Assembly: GCA_002007465.1 (NCBI GenBank)
Contig: LNAC01000377.1
Coordinates: forward strand, 1,407,708 to 1,471,707
DNA length: 64,000 nt
Direction: 5' to 3'
DNA from: Ailurus styani
Taxonomy: Eukaryota; Chordata; Mammalia; Carnivora; Ailuridae
Part shown: piece by piece, positions 26,311-38,300 of the stretch
How the letters are laid out: each line of letters begins with the position of its first letter
Numbering within the stretch: position 1 is the stretch's first letter
Program-made: the position numbers and the translations under genes
Notes under the pieces: model-generated
Told to the model about the DNA's origin: nothing
The model's input: only the letters and a program-made list of their open reading frames with translations
Database searches by the model: none

Positions 26311-29300
26311 GTACGAAGGGAGAGGGGCTGATCCCATCCGTCAGGGGTAGGGATGGCAGGGCCTGACTCCAACGACCACTGAGGGGAGGCATCCCAAGGA
26401 TGGTTCTTTGACCAGTCACAGCCTCTCCTGAGACCTCACATGCCCCCGAGACCCCAGGACCTGCAAAGGTGGTAGGGCTGGGTGGGAAGGGGGTGGGAGC
26501 ACAGAGTCCTCTGAGCGCTGCCCAGGGCGTCCCCTCTCTAGGTCGACAGTGCTGCAGCAGCAGTATAACCGGGTGGGGAAGGTGGAGCATGGCTCTGTGG
26601 CCCTGCCCGCTATCATGCGCTCCGGAGCCTCTGGGCCTGAGAACTTCCAGGTGGGCAGCATGCCACCAGCCCAGCAGCAGATCACCAGCGGCCAGATGCA
26701 CCGAGGACACATGCCCCCTCTGGTAAGACTGCATCCGCTGCCACCGGGGTACCAGGCCTTTCTCTGCCCGTCAGCGGGCCAGGCCAGGGGCTAGGTGGTC
26801 TTTTCCTACGTCCCTGTTTGTATTCTCACCCCTATCCTCCAGTTCTCCTTTACTTCTCTTGCCGGTAAGCATTCCATGTTTCTCCTGCCCTTGTGTTGCA
26901 GACGTCAGCCCAGCAGGCGCTCACTGGGACCATTAACTCCAGCATGCAGGCCGTGCAGGCTGCCCAGGCCACTCTGGACGACTTCGACACTCTGCCCCCT
27001 CTGGGCCAGGATGCTGTGAGGACGGGAGGGAGGAGAAGCTGGGGCGGTGCTGAGGCTGGCGCTCCCCGGAGGGATGGGGTTTGACCAAACCAGGGCAGAC
27101 CCTGAGCCTTGCTTCTGTCTCTCTCTCGCAGGCCTCGAAGGCCTGGCGTAAGAACAAGATGGATGAATCAAAGCATGAGATCCACTCCCAAGTGGATGCC
27201 ATCACGGCCGGTACTGCCTCCGTGGTGAACCTGACCGCAGGTAAGCCGGGCGCCCGGTTCTCGGTGTGGCGGCGAGGGGGCGGCGCGGGGGCGGCAGAGC
27301 GCGTGGGAGCCCGAGTGTGACTGGCTCTGGGTGGGACTGCGCCGTGACTCACAGAAGAGACAGCGTGCGTGCACGTCTCTCTCCCCGGATGTGCGTGTGA
27401 CTAACGCCTCTGACTGGGCGCCTCCCCCGCCGGTCGTCTGGCCTGCCCGCCTCTCACCCTCCTCCTCCGCCCTCAGGGGACCCCGCGGAGACAGACTACA
27501 CGGCAGTGGGCTGTGCGGTCACCACCATCTCCTCCAACCTCACGGAGATGTCGCGCGGCGTGAAGCTGCTGGCGGCGCTGCTGGAGGACGAGGGCAGCAG
27601 CGGCCGGCCCCTGCTGCAGGCCGCCAAGGGCCTGGCCGGGGCCGTGTCCGAGCTGCTGCGCAGTGCCCAGCCCGCCAGTGCTGAGGTCGGGGGCCACGGG
27701 CTGGCACCAGGGCGGACAGCACAGAGGAGAAGGGGGCGGTCCAGGCTGCGGGATGGAGGCGGGGGACCCGTGGGTGGCCTGTGGGACCCAGGGGCACGCG
27801 GGCAGGGATTGGGCAGCTTCTGACCGGTGTCCGCTCTCCACAGCCCCGTCAGAACCTGCTACAAGCAGCTGGGAACGTGGGCCAGGCCAGTGGAGAGCTG
27901 TTGCAGCAAATTGGGGAAAGCGATACTGACCCCCACTTCCAGGTTAGTGACTTACCCAACCCCTAGAACATAAGCTTCTTGGAGGTGATCTCTAACCCTG
28001 AATCTAGCTCCTAATCCTGTTACTACAAATGGACTTCTCCGAGCCAGTCTGAATCTCTGTTCACAGGGAATGACACTGGGAACCTCCAGTCCCTTTTTTG
28101 GGGGATGAGAATTCAGAACCCCTGAGTCCAAACTAAATCTACCAGTTCACCTTTGGCTGATTGATACTTTGTAGCCGCCTGTCATCTTTTCCTTGTCTTT
28201 CCCATATGTAGCCCTTGTCCCAACTTAACATCCTGAAACCCCCTCCACTCCACCCTGAGGACACTGTTCCTCTAGCTGCCCCCTCCCCACCCCATGCCGG
28301 TTTCCTCAGCTGACTTGTCCTCCTGGATTTCCCACGCAGATATGTGCACCCAGAGGGGCTGGGGCTCGATCTCCCCCTGATACCCCCACGGTAACGGCCT
28401 CTGGCCTGGGCCTCCCCAGCTTTGTCCGCTCTGAGCCGCATACACTCGCTCTGCACCTCTCCCCTAACCTCTGGTGGGGGCAGAACATGATGGGAGATGG
28501 GTAGGCATGTCACAGGCAGGGCTTAGGAAAATGGGATCGGGGAGGGTTGTACGGGGTCTCGTACTCCAGGGTGACTGCTTCCAACCAAGATTGAGAAGAA
28601 ATGGAGGAAAGAAGCTGGGGGTGGGAGGGACCCGAAGGGGTACCTCTCTCCATCCCTTTGTAACACCACCGCCCCTCCCTCCCCATCGCTGTCCGAGTGT
28701 ATCCGCCTCATGCATTTCTCCCTTTGGTGTAGGCTCTGTTTCTCTCGGTGTAGGTTTGTTCCTTGGTGGGGGTTCTGTCCTACTGGGCGCTCAAGGCAGG
28801 GGCTTGGGGTAATTTCTGGTTGCTTTTGCACACACTGTCCTATGATTGGAGTCAGTGGGAATAATGAAAAAGCTTGTGCCTCTGAGAAGGGTCCACGGAT
28901 CCCAAGCCCAAGCTCAGGCCCTGCTGACCGCTCTTTCCTCACAGGACGTACTAATGCAGCTAGCCAAGGCCGTGGCAAGTGCTGCAGCTGCCTTGGTCCT
29001 CAAGGCGAAGAGTGTGGCCCAGCGGACAGAGGACTCGGGGCTTCAGACCCAGGTCATTGCTGCAGCAACACAGTGTGCCTTGTCCACCTCCCAGCTGGTG
29101 GCCTGTACCAAGGTGAGGCCCAAAGGTGGCACTAGCCTCTGCTGAGGGGTGATGGTGCCACACCCCGGAGCCTCTCGCTTCACCTCTTCTGCTCCTCCTT
29201 ACCTCTCCCAGTGACTGCCACAAACACCACAAACTCCCCACCTTGCTACTCCTTTCCATGGCCTTCACCTCTCATGTGCGGTTTGCCCGCAGGTGGTGGC

Positions 29301-32300
29301 ACCTACGATCAGCTCACCCGTCTGCCAAGAGCAGCTGGTGGAGGCCGGACGCCTGGTGGCCAAAGCTGTGGAGGGTTGCGTGTCCGCCTCCCAGGCAGCC
29401 ACGGAGGACGGGCAGCTGCTGCGGGGGGTAGGAGCGGCGGCCACCGCCGTCACTCAGGCCCTGAATGAGCTGCTGCAGCACGTGAAGGCCCACGCCACGG
29501 GGGCCGGGCCTGCGGGCCGTTATGACCAGGCCACCGACACCATCCTCACCGTCACCGAGAACATCTTCAGTTCCATGGGTGATGCTGGTAAGGACACCAC
29601 TCCTGGGAAGACCACGAACCCCAGTGAGGCTCCCTGAGCCCAGTGGACATTCCCTTGCAGACCTGCCACCTCCCCCCTAAGGACTCAGCACGGGAGGCTA
29701 GGTGTTCAGTCTCTCTGAAACCTCGTTTCTCCTCAGTAAAGCAGGAACGTGATCCCTGTTCTGCCTTCTTTGGTGCATTTAGAGAATATACAGAAGCGTA
29801 CACAAACACAGCTGGAAGTTGGAAGGTGGCATTATTAAGAGATAGCCTTCCCCGCTCCACCCTACCCACTCACTCCTGAAAGCCTTCACAAGGAGTATCT
29901 TATCCTCTCAAGACTATTTGCTGAAAATACTCATTACAGACCGTCTTCCTTCCCTTGAAAGCCCACCAGGAAATCTCCCTCTCCAAGATCCTAAATTCAA
30001 AAAACAGTAACTCCAGGGGAATCACTTTGAGAACCTTCGTGTCTCTTTAACTGTCCTCAAGAGCACTGTCTACCTTGTCTGCACCCTTTTCCCCAACCCC
30101 TGGCACCCTTGCAGTGTCTCTGGCTTCCTTACCTGATTGGGTCCTGTCCTCTCAGGTGAGATGGTACGACAGGCCCGCATCCTAGCCCAAGCCACCTCTG
30201 ACCTGGTCAACGCCATCAAGGCTGATGCCGAGGGGGAGAGTGACCTGGAGAATTCTCGCAAGCTATTAAGCGCTGCTAAGATCCTGGCTGACGCCACAGC
30301 CAAGATGGTGGAGGCTGCCAAGGTACAAAGCCTTCTGTGCAAACTCCCAGACTGAGACCTGAAAGGAAGTAGAAAGGTCCAGAGGGTCACCCTTTCCTGA
30401 TGGGAGAGACCCAGGAAAAGCAGGAAATACATGAGAACAAATAGAAGCGCTCAGGAAGTAAATGCGCCCCAGGCATCCGGGGGATGGCGGCCTAGGCTTC
30501 GCGCCAGCGTGCTGCTGGAGTGCTTGCTCGCTGTCAAGGCAGCCGTGCCCTTTTTCTTCCCCCAAGTCCAAGGTCTGCTGTCCTTACTTTCCCTACTTTG
30601 CTGCCTGCTTCCTAGTCTCTCCTGGGAATGCCCAGAAGCATTCAGTCCTGGGGAAGGCAGGGGGACACAGGGACGCAGGGTGCAGAAGACTGTCAGGAAG
30701 AAGCCAAGAGGTTCTCCCACTCCCTGGGCTCTGGGGCTCTTCAGTTTGCAGAGTAACCAGGTCCCCTGATGTGGTGTTTGAGATCCCAGGTCTAAACTGT
30801 GTCCCCCTTGTCCCAGAGAGCCCTCCTCACCCCCATTTGCTAGTGGCATTTTGTGGGGAGTAGGGAAAGACACATGGCTCCTCTCCCAAGAGGGACAGAA
30901 GCAATAGTTCCACCTAAAGAGGGTCCAAAGGGAATCTAGGGCCCCCCTTTTGCCTGCCCGAGGCAGCTCATCTCCGCTGCAGTTACCTTTAGTGCAGAGA
31001 GTTAGAAATGACTTGAGGAAAATGTTTGAGTCTAGAGGGGCCCGAGCAGAGCTTATTTGGGGTCCACAGGGACACTGAGTGATGACTGTCTTTCCACTTC
31101 TTGCAGGGAGCAGCCGCCCACCCTGACAGTGAGGAGCAGCAGCAGCGGCTACGGGAGGCCGCCGAGGGTCTGCGCATGGCGACCAATGCGGCTGCGCAGA
31201 ACGCTATCAAGAAGAAGCTAGTGCAGCGCCTGGAGGTGAGGCGGGGAAGTGAACCAGGAGCAGGAGTATGGGCGCTGTGGGAGGAATGACACTGGGAGGG
31301 ACACACACTCAACCAGTGTCCCAACTCCTCTTTCCTCACAGCATGCAGCCAAACAGGCTGCGGCCTCAGCCACGCAGACCATCGCCGCAGCCCAGCACGC
31401 AGCCTCCACCCCCAAGGCCTCTGCTGGCCCCCAGCCGCTCCTGGTGCAGAGCTGCAAGGTGAGACTCAGTGGGAAGAGGTGTGGGAGGAGATTTTCCCCT
31501 GGTCTGTGGCGAGGTGGTTCTCATAACGTTTTCCCCCACAGGCTGTGGCAGAACAAATTCCACTGCTGGTGCAAGGCGTCCGAGGGAGCCAGGCTCAGCC
31601 TGACAGTCCAAGTGCTCAGCTGGCCCTCATTGCTGCAAGCCAGAGCTTCCTGCAGGCAAGGCACCCTCTCCCACCTCTCAGACAAGACCCTTCCCACCCT
31701 GAGTCCCCAAGATCACCCCCAGTTAAAACTCCACCAATAGCCTCCTTCCCGGATGGAGCCACAGCCCTCCCCATGTCCTCAGCATCATCAGTCTGTGTAC
31801 CCAAGCAGATGGTACATTCTTCTGCTCACCTGTCCCCAACAGCCAGGTGGGAAGATGGTGGCAGCTGCAAAGGCGTCAGTGCCAACAATTCAGGACCAGG
31901 CTTCGGCCATGCAGCTGAGTCAGTGTGCTAAAAACCTTGGTACCGCCTTGGCCGAACTTCGCACCGCTGCCCAGAAGGTATGGGAGCTGGCTGGTTTGGA
32001 AGGAGAGGGGAGGGGCACCTAGGTGGCACAGTTGGTTAAGCATCTGACTCTTGATTTCTTTTTTCTTTTTTTTTTTTTAAAGATTTTTTTTTTTTAATTT
32101 GACAGATAGAGAGAGATCACAAGTAGGCAGAGAGAGAGGAGGAAGCAGGCTCCCTGCCGAGCAGGGAGCCCTATTCGGGCCTTGATCCCAGGACCCTGAG
32201 ATCGTGACCTGAACTGAAGGCAGAGGCTTTAACCCACTGAGCCACCCAGGCGCTCCTGACTCTTGATTTCGACTCAGATCATGATCTCAGGCTCATGAGA

Positions 32301-35300
32301 TCAGGCCCCATGTCAGGCTCCACGCTCAGTGCAGAGTCTGCTTAAGTTTCTCTCTCACTCCCTGCTGTGCGTGCATGCCCATGTGCACCCTTTCTTTTTC
32401 TCTCAAATAAATCTTAGGAAGGGAGGGAGAAAGGAAAGGAAGGAAGGAAAGAAAGAAAGAAATGAGGGTGGAATTCTGGGGTGATGGGGAGTCTGCAGAA
32501 TAACCTAAAACAGGGGTAATCGTATAACCTGGGGCATCACAGACATCAGACACACAGACATCACAGACACAGCAGTACCTCCTGTACCCAAAACCCCTTA
32601 TCATTGTAGGCTCAGGAAGCATGTGGACCTTTGGAGATGGATTCTGCCCTGAGTGTGGTACAGAATCTAGAGAGAGACCTGCAGGAAGTGAAGGCAGCAG
32701 CTCGAGACGGCAAGCTTAAACCCTTACCCGGGGAGACAGTAAGTATTCTTAAGACCTCATTCTTGGGCACCTGGGTGGCTCAGTCGGTTAAGCGTCTGCC
32801 TTCAGCTCAGGTCACGATCCCGGAGTCCTGGAATCGAGCCCCACATCGGACTCCCTACTCAGTGGGAAGCTGCTTCTCCCTCTGCCTGCTGTTCCCCCCG
32901 CTTGTGTGCACTCTCTCTCTCTCTCTCTCACTCTTGCTCTCTCTCTGTCAAATAAATAAATAAAATCTTATTTAAAAAAAAAAACTGATTCTTAATCAAA
33001 CCCTGAGGTTTTCTTTCCCACCTGCCCCTCAGAGCTGCCCCAAACCTTCATTTAAACTGCCAGCTGATCCCAACTAGCTTCTCAAGGTCTCACTTGCCGG
33101 TTCTTTCTGCCCCTGAGTCTCCCACTTCATCCCTAGATGGAGAAATGCGCCCAGGACCTGGGTAACAGCACCAAAGCGGTGAGCTCGGCCATTGCCCAGC
33201 TGCTGGGGGAGGTCGCCCAGGGCAATGAGAATTACGCAGGTATGCGGCGGCGCAGGGGAACAAGAGCCGAAGGAGGGATGGCACTGATCGAGGAAGCCAC
33301 GGGGATCAGGGCCTGGCAGTAAAGGCGCCTTTCCCCTTCATCTGCCCAGGGATCGCAGCGCGGGATGTGGCGGGTGGACTGCGGTCCCTGGCCCAGGCCG
33401 CTCGGGGTGTAGCCGCCCTCACGTCAGACCCTGCAGTGCAGGCCATCGTGCTTGACACCGCCAGCGACGTTCTGGACAAGGCCAGCAGCCTTATCGAGGA
33501 AGCAAAAAAGGCAGCCGGCCATCCCGGGGACCCTGAGAGCCAGCAGCGGCTTGCCCAGGTCAGGCCTGGGGAAGAGGTCATCTCCTCCCACAGCCCAGCC
33601 TGACTGGGGCCAAGTCTCATCCCCGCGGACAGGCCCCTTCCCAGGTCTGCTCCTGACAGCTCCTGTCTGGATTCCACCGTTTCCCTCAGTCTTGGGAGGA
33701 GGAACTCAGTCAGCCTGAGGCAGGGGCCTAGCTGAACACCGGGTTCGAGACAGTTTGATTACTATCACTTGATACCCTAACTTCAGCGCCTTCAGCTGTA
33801 CACCCCCTTTCCTCTTCACTTTTGGAGGCAGAACAGTTACTTCCCATGTCCCCATGCATGGAGGAGGGGCTCTCCCAAATTGTTTCCATTTTGGCGACGC
33901 CTGTCTCCTTTTCCACCTCAGGTGGCTAAAGCAGTGACCCAGGCCCTGAACCGCTGTGTCAGCTGCCTGCCTGGCCAGCGAGATGTGGACAATGCCCTGC
34001 GAGCAGTGGGAGATGCCAGCAAGCGACTCCTGAGTGACTCGGTAGGAAGACCGAGGGTGTGGGGGACACGTAGGAGCTGAAAAACTTCCAAGCTGCTTCC
34101 ACCTCTAGACCTCTCCTTGACCTTGACTTCCCAGATTTACCCTCTTTTCGTTACTCCCAGGCTCTGTGCCCACCTCCCAGTGCTCCTTGACCAAACTCTC
34201 CCTCGCATCGCTCCCCATGCTCGCTTCTGACTTTCTCTCTGACCCTGCAGCTTCCCCCCAGCACCGGAACGTTTCAAGAAGCTCAGAGCCGGTTGAATGA
34301 GGCTGCTGCTGGGCTGAATCAGGCAGCCACAGAACTGGTACAGGCTTCTCGGGGAACCCCCCAGGACCTGGCTCGAGCCTCAGGTCGATTTGGACAGGAC
34401 TTCAACACCTTCCTGGAAGCTGGTGTGGAGATGGCAGGACAGGCCCCGGTATGAAAAGGCACAGCGTCCGGCTTGGGTTAGGCGAGAGGTGCCCATGTGA
34501 CTGCTCGGTCCTGACCTCTGCCTGCCTCCCTCCCCCACTCCCTCCCGTCCCTAGTCTCTAGCAACATATGAGTGTCTGGGACAGAAGAGCCCCTTTAGAG
34601 ACAGATAAGAAAGAACCGACTGGACAATGTGTTGACCTTTTCGCCTTCGACAGAGCCAGGAGGACCGGGCCCAGGTCGTGTCCAACTTGAAGGGCATCTC
34701 TATGTCTTCGAGCAAACTCCTTCTGGCTGCCAAGGCCCTGTCCACAGACCCTGCTGCCCCCAATCTCAAGAGCCAACTGGCTGCAGCTGCCCGGTAAGTA
34801 GGAGCTGGGAAGCCCAGCCCTGCAGTGTTGAAGAGACCGGGGGGGGGGGGGNNNNNNNNNNNNNNNNNNNNNNNNNNNNNNNNNNNNNNNNNNNNNNNNN
34901 NNNNNNNNNNNNNNNNNNNNNNNNNNNNNNNNNNNNNNNNNNNNNNNNNNNGGGGGGGGGGGGGCGGGCGGGGGTGACGTTCCATGAGAAGTCCCAGCTT
35001 AGGGGTGCTTAAAGGACCCAAGAACAATGACCTGTGCGTGCACCAATTCCACTTTCTGTTCCTTCCAGCGCGGTGACGGACAGCATCAACCAGCTCATCA
35101 CCATGTGCACCCAGCAGGCGCCGGGCCAGAAAGAGTGTGACAACGCCTTGCGGGAACTGGAGGTGGGCACATGACGGCTGAGTGGTGCAGAGGCTGAGGA
35201 AGGTATTCTGGGTTTGGGGGTGAAGGAGGTGTCTTAAGTCCTGCTTCGTCCTCCCCCTGTGCAGACCGTGCGGGAACTCCTAGAGAACCCGGTCCAGCCC

Positions 35301-38300
35301 ATCAACGACATGTCCTACTTCGGCTGCCTAGACAGTGTGATGGAGAACTCAAAGGTAAGTGCGGCAAGGGGCCCAGGAGGGCGGGGGTAGGAAGATGGGG
35401 CAAATCAGGGGCCCCTCCACCCCTCTGAGGACAGGGACAGACTCTCCTGATACCCTCTGTTTCTCAGGTACTGGGTGAGGCCATGACTGGCATCTCCCAA
35501 AACGCCAAGAACGGGAACCTGCCGGAGTTTGGGGAGGCCATCGCCACAGCTTCCAAGGCCCTCTGTGGCTTCACCGAGGCAGCCGCACAGGTTATTCCCC
35601 TGCGACGGTCCCTGGACGGTCCCCTGCTTTCCCTCCCCTGCCTCCTCAACAGCCTCATGCTCCTGTAGATAACCGAGAAGTGATGGTTGCAAAACCAACT
35701 CTATGGAAACTGAGTTTCCTTCCCCTCCTCAGCGGAGGTTTTTGTCAGCGACCACAGAGTACCAACAGTACTGGTCGCTGTCACCCCTGAAGCCCTGGTA
35801 CCTTGGGTTCTGGTGACACTGTCCAGTCTTCAGCCCTTTTCCAGCCCTGGCTTTTTTGGTCTATGCTGAATAGCATACACAAATCCTTTTTCACATAACT
35901 CACTTTATTAAAATAGTACCAGTGACTACATTTCCAGCTAATTGAGCCACCACTCAGCTTTGCCTTTTTATACAATTATGAAATATAAAACAACCTGTTC
36001 GCTGTGAGTATTTTGCTTTTAGTACATGAACCCTTAAGGCAGACTGGCTTGAGAGTTCATCTCAGATGTTTCCCTGAAAGCCTACAGCCTGCTCCCCAGT
36101 CTCCGTCACCTACCTTTGCCCTGTTCTGTTGGGTGGCCTATTCTATATGGTATGACTTATTTCTGGAAAATCATAAAGAGGAACAAGCAGAGTGACCATG
36201 TGTTCAAGTATAAATCAAACCTTCTGATGGTCTTCTAATCATAAAAAAATCATTGGCAACCATTATACCCATCCTTTCCCTCTCCGAATCCCTGAAGCTT
36301 GGAGCTGTTGTAAATATCAGTGGTCCTAACAGCCTGCACAGTTTTCGAACTCTCGCAAAGGGGCTTTGCGTGTGTGCACGTGTGTGTGTGTGTGCCAGAG
36401 TGGTTTTCAAACTTTTTTTGACTTCTACTTAAGTAAGCAGTACTTTTTACCTTACGGTCTCCCAGATACACATCTACACAGAAGTCTGATGAAACCCTTA
36501 CCATGTGGGGCGCCTGGGTGGCTCAGTCGTTGGACATCTGCCTTTGGCTCAGGTCATGATCCCAGGGATCGTGGGATCGAGCCCCGCGTCGGGCTCCCTG
36601 CTCAGTGGGAAGCCTGCTTCTCCCTCTCCCTCTGGCTCTGCTTGTGTTCTTCTCTCGCTGTCTCTTTCTCTCTGTCAAATAAATGAGAAAAATCTTCAAA
36701 AAAAAAAAAAAGAAAGAAAGAAACCCTTACCATGTGGTTTTCTTTTTTTTTTTAAACTTTTAAACTTCTGAAATGTTCAAACACATTTAACAAAGCAGAA
36801 GAGGTTTTTTCTTTCTTGTAGTGTTATTTGTTTTTTTTAAAGATTTTATTTATTTGACAGAGAGAGAGATCACAAGTAGGCAGAGAGACAGGTAGAGAGA
36901 GAAGGGGAAGCAGGCTTCCCGCTGAGCAGAGAGCCCAATGTGGGGCTTGATCCCAGGACCCTGGGATCATGACCTAAGCCGAAGGCAGAGGCTTAACCCA
37001 CTGAGCCACCCAGGCGCCCCTATTATTTGTTAATATACCACCACTCACGTAGTACCCTGGCTATCAAACTTACCCCTACTTGCCTTTGTCCCCACTGTCA
37101 CTAGGCAGTCCCACCTGAGAGAGTCTTTCTTCCTCACCCCACCCCCACCCCTCTCTCTCCCCAGGCTGCGTATCTGGTGGGGGTCTCTGATCCCAATAGC
37201 CAAGCTGGGCAGCAAGGACTGGTGGAGCCCACGCAGTTCGCCCGTGCAAACCAGGCAATTCAGATGGCCTGTCAGAGTTTGGGGGAGCCTGGCTGTACGC
37301 AGGCCCAGGTAACTTAAGGGAGCAGGTACTATGGGCAAGTCTGGGAAATGGTGCCCGGCCAGGATGGGCTGGCCTAAGAGGGAGCTGTGGGAGCTGTGGG
37401 AGCGCATCTCTGACCTTCCACACACAGCTTCTCTGGGGTAATTGTCTTTTCCTGCTGTGTTTCTTGTCACTCTTAGTTACTGCTAAGTTCAGAACTTCTC
37501 TGTACCTGTTTGAGTTCACTCTCCTCCTTACCCTCCTGCAGCTTCTCCCTCAGGGTGTCTGTCTTCCATCTCCCTCTTCCCACACCCTGTGCATCCTTGG
37601 GTGCCTCTGTCTCCCAAGTCTTCACCTCTCAGGTGACCCCGTCTTTCCTAGTCAGACTTGCAGAGGTCTTGCTCTCCCTCCGCCGCCCTCAGGGCTCCCG
37701 CCTGGGTGCGTACACCTCCCTCCTGCCCTCATCGTGGCTCTGCCGCGTGTGTGTCTCCACAGGTGCTCTCCGCAGCCACCATCGTGGCCAAGCACACCTC
37801 TGCGCTGTGTAACAGCTGCCGCCTGGCCTCCGCTCGAACTGCCAATCCTACTGCCAAGCGCCAGTTCGTACAGTCGGCCAAGGAGGTGGCCAACAGCACA
37901 GCCAATCTTGTCAAGACTATCAAGGTTGTCGGTGTTTCGAATTCCCAGCCTCCCTCCGACCTGTCCCGTCTTCTCTCCCCTAGTCCCTGCATCAGTCCCA
38001 CCTTCAGCCACAGCCCATCTGCCTGAGCCCAAGGCCTTCCGTGTCCATACTGGTCATCCCCAGCCTCTCCCCGCCCCCTTAGCCCAGGACAGGACACCTG
38101 GGCTTCACCTCCTTTGCCTGCAGTCAGTCCTGAGGGCCTGTTCCTCCCACTTCCAGGCGCTTGACGGAGCTTTCACAGAAGAGAACCGTGCCCAGTGCCG
38201 AGCAGCAACGGCCCCTCTGCTGGAGGCCGTGGACAATCTGAGTGCCTTTGCATCCAACCCTGAGTTCTCCAGCATCCCTGCCCAGATCAGCCCTGAGGTG

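Larger units (their letters stand above)
35591..37164 (+). other. TLN1: TLN1 intron 33 (1.6 kb) with two opposed SINEs
   Basis: This intron contains a plus SINE at 36509-36719 and a minus SINE at 36833-37022, separated by about 110 nt and able to pair as an inverted repeat. About 35700-36490 is AT-rich and unrecognised. Confidence 0.8.

Noticed and set aside
26294..26734. Antisense frames over TLN1 coding exons (also 27473-27841, 41362-42105)
   Set aside because: Long antisense frames are a by-product of the Ala/Leu/Gln-rich, GC-rich talin rod codons.
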